DNA of 64,000 bases from Pseudomonadota bacterium (GTDB lineage: Bacteria; Pseudomonadota; Alphaproteobacteria; Rhizobiales; Hyphomicrobiaceae). Below are positions 9,037 to 16,242 of the stretch, in pieces. The first letter of the stretch is position 1. Every line of letters starts with the position of its first letter. The stretch lies in NCBI GenBank assembly GCA_018242255.1, contig JAFECH010000347.1, positions 45,066-109,065 on the forward strand. The letters run 5' to 3'. The position numbers and the translations under genes were made by a program. The notes beneath the pieces were generated by a model. That model was given only the letters and a program-made list of their open reading frames with translations, was not told where the DNA came from and did not search any database.

Positions 9037-11064
9037 ATGGCAACGCAGGCGATCGTCAAGACGACGTGTCCCCGGGATTGTTACGATGCGTGCGGCATCA
9101 TCGTGAAAATGGCGAGCGACGGAGCCATCTCTGTTGTCGGCGACCCCGATCACGACATGAGCCGCGGCAAGCTATGTGGCAAGTGCTCGATTGCCTATAA
9201 CGGCGTGTGGCGCAGCAAGACAGAGCGTCTGACGACGCCGTTGATACGTATCGGACCCAAAGGATCCGGCCAGTTCGCCGAGGTGTCCTGGGATGACGCC
9301 ATATCGGAGATTGCGCGACGGCTGCAGAGCATCATCGCGACCGACGGCGGCCAAGCCATCCTGCAAACCCATTACACGGGAACGTGCTCATTGATTGCCG
9401 GGCTGTTTCCGCTGCGTTTCTTCAATCGGATTGGGGCAACCGAAGTCGATCCCGATACGGTTTGCAATAAGGCTGGCCACGTTGCGCTTCAGCTCGCTTT
9501 CGGAGAATCGACCCGCGGCTTCGACCCGCGCACAATCAAATCGAGCAAATGCGTCTTGATATGGGGCGCGAACCCGTCAGCCTCCGCGCCTCATGTTCAC
9601 GAGCACTGGGTAACACAAAGCGGTATTCCCACGATCGTCGTCGATCCGATCCGCCATGCGACAGCGGAAGCCGCCGACATTCATCTGCAGCTCTTTCCCG
9701 GAACCGATGCAGCGCTCGCTTTCGCGATGCTCGCCGTCATCAAATCGGCCGGAAAACTCGATCGCGGTTTTCTTGCGAGCCATTGTATCGGTTGGGATGA
9801 CATCGAACCGCAGCTCGACGCCTGCACATTGAGCTGGGCGGAAGCGACGACCGGCGTACCTGCTGCCCTCATCGAGAAGGCAGCGCTGCTCTATGCCGAC
9901 GGTCCATCGCTATTATGGATGGGGCAAGGCTTCCAGCGCCAGACGTTCGGGGGCAACGCCATGCGTTCGGTCGGGCTGCTACCACCAGCAACAGGCAACG
10001 TCGGCAAGCTCGGCGCTGGCTTTCTCTATCTCAATGGCTGGGACGCCCGAGGCGTTGATGGCGGCTATCTTTCAGCCTCTCATCTCAACGCCGATCCTCA
10101 GTCCGTCAGCCATATGGATCTCGCTGAGCGGCTTGAAAGCGGCGAGACGAAAGCGCTTTTCACCTGGAACAACAACATCGCGGCCTCGAGCCCCGAGCAA
10201 GCGCGCTTGCGCCAAGCCTTGCGCCGCGAAGATCTTCTCCAGGTCACGGTCGATCTGTTTCAGACCGACACGGCCGACTATGCCGATTTCGTTCTGCCTG
10301 CGGCGAGCTTTCTGGAATTCGACGACGTCGTCATGTCGTACTTCACGCATTCGGTCTCGGCCCAGGTCGCAGCGCTCGCCCCGCTCGGAGACGCGCTTCC
10401 CAATCAGGAGATCTTCCGGCGCCTCTCAGCCGCAATGGGGCTGACCAATCCGGAGCTTTACGAAACCGACACCGCAATTATTGAAGCCATCCTCAGCCAA
10501 GCGCGCCCTGGACTGGATTTCAAAACGCTCGCAGCAGCAGGCACGATGCATGTGCCCGAAGAACCGAGCATACAATTCGCGGCCCATGACTATCATACGC
10601 CTTCTGGAAAAATCGAAATGACCGGCGCGCCATTTGTCGAAGCCGGATTGCCATCGGCCCCCACACCTATTTCGGAGCGCCGGCCGGCCGTCGGCGAATA
10701 CCGCATGTTATCGCCGGCATCAGAATGGCTCATGAACAGCAGCTATGCCAACGACGGCAAGATCGCCCGCCGGCTGCAGACGTGCGAAGCCTGGCTCAGC
10801 CCCACCGACGCCGAAGCCATAGGCGTCGAATCCGGAAACCGTTTGCACGTGAGCAGCAAGACCGGTTCCATCGAGTTGAGCGTGGGTATCTCATCTGCCG
10901 TTCCGACGGGCGTGCTGCTTGCGCCGAAAGGGCAATGGCCGAAGGCATCGGCCTCGGGGGCCAACATCAATGTCCTCAACCCCGGAGAAAAAGCCGACCT
11001 CGCCCAGAGCTGCGCCGTGCACAGCATCAACGTCACACTGGCGAAGGCCGAAATCGCAACTTGA
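9037..11064 (+). CDS. molybdopterin-dependent oxidoreductase (formate dehydrogenase/DMSO reductase superfamily)
   Basis: About 675 residues. I start at MATQAIVKTT because AGGAAGG lies 9 bases upstream; an ATG at 9013 would add eight residues. The N-terminus has a [4Fe-4S] motif CPRDCYDAC plus the fourth Cys in GKLCGKCS. The Mo-bis-MGD core follows (SWDDAISEIARRL, YTGTCSLIAGLFPLRFFNRIGA, VLIWGANPSASAPH, GTDAALAFAML). A Cys in DTVCNKAGH is at the expected place of the metal ligand. The C-terminal dinucleotide-binding region is EYRMLSPASEWLMNSSY. There is no Tat leader and no partner subunit nearby, so this is a cytoplasmic single-subunit enzyme of the generic COG0243 type. Substrate unknown. 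Confidence 0.87.
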   Translation: MATQAIVKTTCPRDCYDACGIIVKMASDGAISVVGDPDHDMSRGKLCGKCSIAYNGVWRSKTERLTTPLIRIGPKGSGQFAEVSWDDAISEIARRLQSIIATDGGQAILQTHYTGTCSLIAGLFPLRFFNRIGATEVDPDTVCNKAGHVALQLAFGESTRGFDPRTIKSSKCVLIWGANPSASAPHVHEHWVTQSGIPTIVVDPIRHATAEAADIHLQLFPGTDAALAFAMLAVIKSAGKLDRGFLASHCIGWDDIEPQLDACTLSWAEATTGVPAALIEKAALLYADGPSLLWMGQGFQRQTFGGNAMRSVGLLPPATGNVGKLGAGFLYLNGWDARGVDGGYLSASHLNADPQSVSHMDLAERLESGETKALFTWNNNIAASSPEQARLRQALRREDLLQVTVDLFQTDTADYADFVLPAASFLEFDDVVMSYFTHSVSAQVAALAPLGDALPNQEIFRRLSAAMGLTNPELYETDTAIIEAILSQARPGLDFKTLAAAGTMHVPEEPSIQFAAHDYHTPSGKIEMTGAPFVEAGLPSAPTPISERRPAVGEYRMLSPASEWLMNSSYANDGKIARRLQTCEAWLSPTDAEAIGVESGNRLHVSSKTGSIELSVGISSAVPTGVLLAPKGQWPKASASGANINVLNPGEKADLAQSCAVHSINVTLAKAEIAT

Positions 11065-11079
11065 GGCCGAGTGGAAAGG

Positions 11080-11097
11080 AAGACGCTCAGGCGTCTT
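11080..11097 (+). terminator. convergent hairpin terminator between oxidoreductase and crcB
   Basis: A perfect 7-bp stem AAGACGC/GCGTCTT with a TCAG loop follows the oxidoreductase stop by 15 bases. The right arm overlaps the last codons of the convergent crcB gene. On the plus strand it is followed by CTTCTTCC rather than a pure U-run. Confidence 0.55.
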
Positions 11098-11518
11098 CTT
11101 CCAGCGTCGTTTGCGCAATTTCCGTCGCGCCCCCATTGAAGTAGGCGGCAATGAAATGACCGGCCGCGACCGCGAGAATGCAGAATACGACCGATAGTCC
11201 GATATTGAGCGCCGCACGGCCTACTGCGCCAGAGCGCAGAAGATCGAGCGTCTGAAGGCTGAAGGAGGAAAAGGTTGTAAAGCCTCCGCAGAACCCGACC
11301 ATCACCAGTAAGCGGACATCTTCGGCAACCGGATACCGCCCATGCCCCAGGGTCAGCGTACCGAAAAAGCCTATGAGGAACGATCCCGCGATATTGATGA
11401 GGATTGTGCCCCACGGCAGGGTGCCGCTGATCGGAAGGGCGAGATACGACCCGGCATAACGACACAAGCTCCCGATCGCTCCGCCGAACATGACGACGAG
11501 ACACGTCGTGAAATTCAT
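11087..11518 (-). CDS. crcB: fluoride exporter CrcB/Fluc
   Basis: 143 residues starting at [10 protein letters not shown], with GAGGAG just upstream. It has four membrane spans and the Fluc signatures [26 protein letters not shown] and [14 protein letters not shown]. These small proteins form dual-topology dimers that let fluoride leave the cytoplasm. A single full-length copy is present, as expected for a homodimeric Fluc. Upstream lies a textbook fluoride riboswitch (11573-11624), which independently supports the function. Confidence 0.96.
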   Translation of the reverse strand: MNFTTCLVVMFGGAIGSLCRYAGSYLALPISGTLPWGTILINIAGSFLIGFFGTLTLGHGRYPVAEDVRLLVMVGFCGGFTTFSSFSLQTLDLLRSGAVGRAALNIGLSVVFCILAVAAGHFIAAYFNGGATEIAQTTLEEDA

Positions 11519-11541
11519 ATGAGGCTCCTCTTCAGCATTCA

Positions 11542-11563
11542 GCCGACGGCGCACCCCGTCGGC
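11542..11563 (-). promoter_or_regulatory. hairpin between fluoride aptamer and crcB ribosome site
   Basis: A perfect 8-bp stem GCCGACGG/CCGTCGGC with a 6-base loop sits between the aptamer and the crcB Shine-Dalgarno (about 11522-11530). No U-run follows, so any role in the expression platform would more likely concern translation or anti-termination than a simple terminator. Confidence 0.5.
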
Positions 11564-11572
11564 AACGGCTAT

Positions 11573-11624
11573 CGTAGGAGTCATCAGCCACAATGGCGGT
11601 TATCGGGGGAACCCCATCCCCATC
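11573..11624 (-). ncRNA. fluoride riboswitch aptamer (crcB motif)
   Basis: Read on the minus strand, the segment contains GGGGATGGGGTTCCCCC, then ATAACCGCC, a short loop, GGCTGATGACTCCTAC. This reproduces the crcB-motif consensus: a GAUG-containing P1 hairpin, the AA-C-GCC strand, the pairing GGC, and the conserved UGAUGRCUCCUAC end that closes the pseudoknot. It lies in the leader of crcB with about 55 bases to the start codon. The aptamer family binds fluoride with magnesium and turns on the exporter when fluoride is present. Confidence 0.93.
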
Positions 11625-11859
11625 GCTTCTCAAGTACACGATTTTTGCGATCCCCCAAACTGGGCTTATGTGCGTCACGGCAGCTTCCGCGCTCACCCCC
11701 CGCCCCCTCAATCGCTTGCAAATAATTAAGGTTCTGGCCACGCTCCGGAAATGTGCCACGCGCCAACTTCCGCACAAAGAGCAGCTTCTGGGCCTCGCGC
11801 ACGATTAAAAACCGCTCCGGGCCAGCTGAAACGCAAGGCAACCTTGATGCGGAATTGTA

Positions 11860-13665
11860 ATGCAGAGTGATACGCGCTCGCGCCTGAGCGCGATCTGGCA
11901 ACTGACGACGCCCTACTTCTTCTCAAAGGAACCGGGTGTCGTGCGCATCGGCACGCGGCTGAAATTCACCGCGGCGGAACGCTGGATCGGCGGCACCCTG
12001 CTTTTTGTGGTCCTGGCCATCGAATTTGGACAGGTCGGCCTCTCCGTCCTGCTCAATAACTGGAACGCCCAATTCTACAACGCGCTTCAAACGAAGAACG
12101 TCGGCGCGTTTTGGCACCAGCTCGCGATATTCTCCGTCATCGCCACCGCCTTCATCATCTCGTCGGTTTATCAGCTCTACCTCAATCAATGGCTGCAGAT
12201 ACGATGGCGGCGCTGGATGACAGAGCGTTACGTTCATCACTGGCTCGACAACAGCACGCACTATCGCATGCGTCTTCGCGGCGAGGCAGCCGATAACCCC
12301 GACCAACGTATCGCCGACGACATCGCCCTCTATATCGGACGGACGCTCTCCCTCGGCATTGGCTTCCTGTCCTCGATTACGAGCCTCGTTTCGTTCAGCA
12401 TCATCCTATGGGGAATTTCCGCCGAGGTCCCGCTGCAGATTGCCGGGTATCACATCGGCGCCCACGGTTACCTCGTTTGGCTTGCAGCGATATTCGCTCT
12501 CGTAGCTAGCGTCGGAGCACATCTCATCGGCCGCACACTGGCGAGCCTCAACTTTAGTCGCCAACGGCGCGAAGCCGACTTTCGGTTCGGCTTAGTGCAC
12601 TTTCGCGAAAACTCCGAACAGATCGCACTCCTGCGCGGAGAGGATGCTGAGCGCGCTATTCTGCGCGATCGCTTCTCCGAAATCGTCTCCAACTGGCACG
12701 ACATCATGCGTCGCCAGAAATTTTTGACGTTCTTCACGACCGGATACAATCAGATCGCCGTCGTGCTGCCGTTTCTCATCATGGCTCCGCATTATTTCGC
12801 AGGCGCAATCATGCTCGGCGTCATGACGCAAACGGCCGGCGCTTTCGGCCAAGTGCAATCGTCGATGTCCTTCTTCGTCAATTCCTACACCGACTTGGCA
12901 GAATGGATCGCTGTGATCGACCGGCTTTCGGGTTTCTCCGATCAGATGCAGATCGCCGCGGCAGCGAGCGAAACATCCGCCCTCTCGATGGGCGCCACAA
13001 ACACCAACGGCGTACTGAGCCTTGCCGGCATTTCGCTCGTAACACCGAGTGGAAAAAAGCTGCTGAATTCTGTCAACCTCAATGTCGAACCCGGCGAGTC
13101 GGTGCTCCTCATGGCCCCGTCCGGCGCCGGCAAGACGACGTTGCTGCGCACCATTCTGGGTTACTGGCCTCACGCGACGGGCGAAATCCTGACCAGATCC
13201 GGCGCCCGCCTCCTCGCCCTCCCGCAGAAGCCCTATTTCCCGCTCGGCTCGCTGCATAGCGTGCTGACCTATCCGGCGACGGAAGCGCAGCCGTCGGATC
13301 AAGACATCTCCGACGTCTTAAAGATCACAGGTCTCGAACACCTGGAACCGTCTCTCAACGTTGTCGACCGCTGGAACAATATCCTTTCGGTCGGCGAGCA
13401 GCAGCGCGTCGCGCTTGCACGCGCCATTCTGCTCCGTCCAGATATCCTCTTCCTCGACGAGGCAACGTCCGCCCTCGATGAAGCAGCCGAAGCGCGCGTA
13501 CTGACCGCGATACGAGAGCAGCTGCCCGATACGGCCATCGTTTCCATTGGCCACCGGTCCTCGCTCTTGCCTCTCCACGACCGTGTCGTTCACGTTGCCG
13601 CGGACAACCACGACGAAGACGAGATGATCGCAATTCCGCCTGAGAGCGTGGCCGCTGCGGAATAG
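11860..13665 (+). CDS. ABC transporter with fused ATPase, SbmA/BacA-related (YddA/BclA-like)
   Basis: 601 residues. The N-terminal half is a six-span ABC_membrane_2 domain (TLLFVVLAIEFGQVGLSVLLNN, WNAQFYNALQTKNVGAFWHQ, RWRRWMTERYVHHWLDNSTHYR, ADNPDQRIADDI), characteristic of SbmA/BacA and peroxisomal-type transporters. The C-terminal ATPase has Walker A (APSGAGKTT, about 425), the signature LSVGEQQRVALARA and Walker B ILFLDEATSALDE. Relatives such as Bradyrhizobium BclA transport peptides or very-long-chain lipid precursors; the cargo here is unknown. It is transcribed alone. Confidence 0.9.
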   Translation: MQSDTRSRLSAIWQLTTPYFFSKEPGVVRIGTRLKFTAAERWIGGTLLFVVLAIEFGQVGLSVLLNNWNAQFYNALQTKNVGAFWHQLAIFSVIATAFIISSVYQLYLNQWLQIRWRRWMTERYVHHWLDNSTHYRMRLRGEAADNPDQRIADDIALYIGRTLSLGIGFLSSITSLVSFSIILWGISAEVPLQIAGYHIGAHGYLVWLAAIFALVASVGAHLIGRTLASLNFSRQRREADFRFGLVHFRENSEQIALLRGEDAERAILRDRFSEIVSNWHDIMRRQKFLTFFTTGYNQIAVVLPFLIMAPHYFAGAIMLGVMTQTAGAFGQVQSSMSFFVNSYTDLAEWIAVIDRLSGFSDQMQIAAAASETSALSMGATNTNGVLSLAGISLVTPSGKKLLNSVNLNVEPGESVLLMAPSGAGKTTLLRTILGYWPHATGEILTRSGARLLALPQKPYFPLGSLHSVLTYPATEAQPSDQDISDVLKITGLEHLEPSLNVVDRWNNILSVGEQQRVALARAILLRPDILFLDEATSALDEAAEARVLTAIREQLPDTAIVSIGHRSSLLPLHDRVVHVAADNHDEDEMIAIPPESVAAAE

Positions 13666-13666
13666 T

Positions 13667-13854
13667 CAAATCGTCGAACTGCAGAGTTCCGCCTCGGCCG
13701 TTTTCACTAAAGATGTCCAATCCGTAAGGACAAAAGGCGCACAAGTGCGTGAAACGCCGTTGCCCGCAAAGGGAAAACACCCACCTAGTTACAAGGTGGC
13801 CAAGCGACGCATTGGGCTTCCAGGAGCCACGACGCCCGAACGGGAGACTGACAA
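13667..13854 (+). promoter_or_regulatory. structured leader of a 31-codon gene, riboswitch-like but unassigned
   Basis: The 188 bases before the small gene contain a perfect hairpin CCACCT/AGGTGG (13781-13799), a GGCT/AGCC hairpin (13815-13828), and complementary GGCG/CGCC and CCCG/CGGG segments on either side. Purine-rich single-strand blocks (CGCAAAGGGAAAAC, GACGCA) separate them. The end GGGAG lies 7 bases before the ATG. I could not match it confidently to a known riboswitch class. Confidence 0.4.
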
Positions 13855-13950
13855 ATGAAACCGACAGGACAAAGCTTTTTCGGCATGTTTTCTGGCGTGT
13901 TGCTGTTTTCGCTTCTTTTCACGGAGATCGCGATCGCCGCGGTGCATTAA
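13855..13950 (+). CDS. 31-residue predicted membrane or signal-like peptide
   Basis: ATG at 13855 with GGGAG upstream opens a 31-codon frame ending in TAA. After a short polar start (MKPTGQSFFG) the rest is one hydrophobic segment (MFSGVLLFSLLFTEIAIAAV) with a terminal His. It could be a single-span small protein or a leader peptide of the structured RNA. A strong terminator 60 bases downstream makes leader, peptide and terminator a self-contained unit. No family recognised. Confidence 0.5.
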   Translation: MKPTGQSFFGMFSGVLLFSLLFTEIAIAAVH

Positions 13951-14009
13951 GCCGGCGAACCTTCGCCGTGCACTTCGCACCTGATCCTTTCCTTTTCTCT
14001 AGCCGCTGA

Positions 14010-14047
14010 CGGCGCAGGCTTTGATGGTCTGTGCCGTTTTATTTTTT
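14010..14047 (+). terminator. intrinsic terminator after the 31-codon gene
   Basis: The stem CGGCGCAG/CTGTGCCG (8 bp, one G-U) with an 11-base loop is followed directly by TTTTATTTTTT. This is the clearest rho-independent terminator in the window. Confidence 0.85.
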
Positions 14048-14079
14048 GCAGCCCTGATTGCACTCAGCGGTACGACCGC

Positions 14080-14107
14080 GACCGGCGACCGGCGACCGGC
14101 GACCGGC
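14080..14107. repeat. short tandem repeat (GACCGGC) x4
   Basis: Four perfect head-to-tail copies of the 7-mer GACCGGC, preceded by a degenerate copy (GACCGC). It lies in non-coding DNA between the terminator and the hairpin cluster. Confidence 0.85.
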
Positions 14108-14237
14108 GTATCCATGCTTTCTATGTTCTGAGCAATTGTGCGATTGTTCGTAAATCTTCCTTAGGTTTAAGACTTGGAAACCATCTCCTGCGCATCCTCT
14201 CGCAGAGGCTGATCCGGGCGGGTAACGGCTCATCCAT

Positions 14238-14356
14238 GCACCAACGAAGGAACCCGAGACCGACACACTTATGTGTGGCCGGTCCCGGTACGGTGCTGGT
14301 TGACTGCTCCCCGCTGCATAACCAGCGCCGGGCGGCGAGGCGGTGGTCGCCTCGCC
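14238..14356. ncRNA. candidate structured RNA: three strong consecutive hairpins
   Basis: Within 120 bases there are three stable elements. Hairpin A nests GCACC...GGTGC around ACCG/CGGT and ACAC-TTAT-GTGT (14238-14296). Hairpin B is GGTGCTGGTT/AACCAGCGCC (14292-14329, 10 bp with one G-T). Hairpin C is GGCGAGGCG-GTGGT-CGCCTCGCC (14334-14356, perfect 9 bp). A and B compete for the same GGTGC bases, so they are mutually exclusive. No convincing reading frame covers them, and the strand is undetermined. The family is not recognised. Confidence 0.45.
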
Positions 14357-14653
14357 CGCTGTGCAGCGACAAGATTCTAAGACCAACCGTCTTGAGATTT
14401 GGTTTGCCCCTTCGAGGCGATACCACCTGCCATGCATCGGCGGCAGAAAAGATCGGCTGAGATCGGCTGGGTCGCACTCCCCGCATGAAAACACGCGACC
14501 CTCCCACACCGTCGGCTAACGATCGCCAGACGCAATCCGATCCATATACCTTGAGATTATGGAACGGGCGCCTATCGCGCTTATCTCCAATACGTCAGTT
14601 CCGATAACGCTGCGTCCGCTCAGAAACGGACCTCGCTTCGGTAAATTGGAGAA

Positions 14654-14782
14654 ATGAAAATGAAAGTCGCAATCCTCGCAACAGCGCTTCTGCTCTGTGG
14701 TGTTTCGGGCGCGTTCGCATCTCCCCGTTGCAACGGCGACCTTGGCTCATCCGGCACGGCGCAGTGTTTCGTGATCCGGTAA
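14654..14782 (+). CDS. 42-residue secreted cysteine-containing peptide
   Basis: ATG at 14654 has GGAGAA just upstream. The product has a textbook signal peptide (MKMKVAILATALLLCGVSGAFA) and a predicted mature part of 20 residues (SPRCNGDLGSSGTAQCFVIR) with two cysteines that could form a disulfide. It stands alone between the hairpin cluster and the efflux operon. No family recognised. The signal peptide and ribosome site are what make this more than a chance frame. Confidence 0.55.
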   Translation: MKMKVAILATALLLCGVSGAFASPRCNGDLGSSGTAQCFVIR

Positions 14783-15006
14783 ACTCGCACGACATCACCC
14801 CCACAAAAGAAAATGCATTTCGGAAAGGGCGTCTCCAAGCACACCCTTTTGCTTCCTTCTCTATGACAGTCGGGACGAAACGGGCGTGAGACTAAACGCA
14901 CGTATAGCCCCTCCCTCCGAATGTATGGCCGACGGAGCCAAAGGTTAAATAGCCGGCTCAATGCGCCGCTCGTTATATCTTTGCTAGCCGAGATGGAGAT
15001 GTGGCC

Positions 15007-16242
15007 ATGCTGACTGCAACCACTGACGACGTTGCAACCCAGTCCGCACACGAGACCGCAAAGTCCGGAAGCGTTGTCCCGAAGGCAAGGGAAACGATTG
15101 CACCCGCGCCGAGCCCTTCGCCCGATGAAGCTCATTCAAAGCAGGCGGCGGAAAATTCGCGTCAACGGCTCCCATTCCGCGCGCGGCACATTCTCATCGC
15201 TGCCGTTGCGGCAGCAATTATTGGCGGCGGCATCTACGCTGGCTGGAAATATTGGACCGAATGGCGCTTCGAAGTCTCTACCGACGACGCCTACGTCCAA
15301 GCTGACGTCGTCGCCATCGCGCCGCAGGTATCCGGCGACATTTCAGCTCTGTACGTCGACGACAACCAGCACGTCAAAGCCGGACAGGTTCTCGCCGTCA
15401 TCGATCAACGAGATTACAAAGCGGCCGTCGATCAAGCGAAAGCCGGAGTCAAGCAGGCAGAAGCCGTTATCGCCACCGACCAAGCCCAGATCGTCGAACA
15501 GCAAGCCGTCGTGAGCGAAGCCGAGGCGACGATCAAGGCCGACGAAGCAACCGAGAAATACGCCGAGCAGAACGATAAGCGGTTCGGCACACTCGCGAAC
15601 GAAGGCTACGGCTCCGTCCAAGCCGAGCAGCAAGCGGCCTCTCAAATCGGCACGGCGCAGGCCACGCTCGCGAAAGACAAAGCCGCGCTGACGGCAGCCC
15701 AGAAACAAATTGTGACGTTGACTGCCGAGTTGAGGCAAGCGCGCGCAATGCTCTCGCAGAACAATGCGACGCTTGAACAGGCCGAGATCAATCTCGGCTA
15801 CACGACGATTACGTCACCTGTGGATGGCATCATCGGCGATCGAACGGTCCGCGTCGGTCAGTATGCTCAACCCGGCACCGAATTGCTTGCGGTCGTGCCA
15901 CTCAAAAAAGCTTATGTGGTTGCCAACTTCAAGGAAACGGAACTCGCCGAAGTGCGCCCCGGACAGCCGGTTACGATTGCAGTAGACACGTTCGACGACG
16001 AAACGGTGCAGGGTTACGTCGGCAGTATAGCTCCCGCGAGCGGGCAGGAATTCGCACTGCTTCCGCCGGATAACGCCACCGGCAACTTCACGAAAATCGT
16101 CCAGCGCATCCCCGTGAAGATCTACATCGACCCAAACGATCCCTTCGCTGGCAAGCTCCGGCCCGGCATGTCGGTCATCGCAACGATCGACACACACCGC
16201 AAGACGCCGGCGTCGGCACCTGTGGCGAAGCAAGCGCCATGA
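15007..16242 (+). CDS. EmrA-like membrane-fusion protein
   Basis: About 411 residues. ATG at 15007 has GGAG 8 bases upstream and is preferred over the GTG at 15001. A disordered N-terminal tail of about 60 residues is followed by one span (ILIAAVAAAIIGGGIYAGW), the TDDAYVQADVVAIAPQVSG lipoyl half, a long Ala/Gln-rich coiled coil, and NLGYTTITSPVDGIIGDRTV with the second lipoyl half and beta-barrel. It is the periplasmic adaptor of the multidrug pump whose membrane subunit is the next gene, which overlaps it by 4 bases. There is no TolC gene nearby and no regulator was seen. Confidence 0.9.
   Translation: MLTATTDDVATQSAHETAKSGSVVPKARETIAPAPSPSPDEAHSKQAAENSRQRLPFRARHILIAAVAAAIIGGGIYAGWKYWTEWRFEVSTDDAYVQADVVAIAPQVSGDISALYVDDNQHVKAGQVLAVIDQRDYKAAVDQAKAGVKQAEAVIATDQAQIVEQQAVVSEAEATIKADEATEKYAEQNDKRFGTLANEGYGSVQAEQQAASQIGTAQATLAKDKAALTAAQKQIVTLTAELRQARAMLSQNNATLEQAEINLGYTTITSPVDGIIGDRTVRVGQYAQPGTELLAVVPLKKAYVVANFKETELAEVRPGQPVTIAVDTFDDETVQGYVGSIAPASGQEFALLPPDNATGNFTKIVQRIPVKIYIDPNDPFAGKLRPGMSVIATIDTHRKTPASAPVAKQAP

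Larger units (their letters stand above)
14048..14653. other. 600-base non-protein-coding stretch
   Basis: Between the intrinsic terminator and the small secreted-peptide gene no gene longer than 60 codons is credible. The two overlapping minus-strand frames are artefacts of the hairpin DNA. It contains the GACCGGC tandem repeat and the three-hairpin cluster, each listed separately. Confidence 0.6.

Noticed and set aside
13667-13854. c-di-GMP-I (GEMM) riboswitch call
   Set aside because: Only two short strings resemble the consensus. The tetraloop, receptor and second-domain pairing do not fit, so I left it as unassigned.
14121-14509. Overlapping minus-strand frames of 128-156 codons in the hairpin region
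   Set aside because: No ribosome site, no family features, and the DNA is better explained as structured non-coding sequence.
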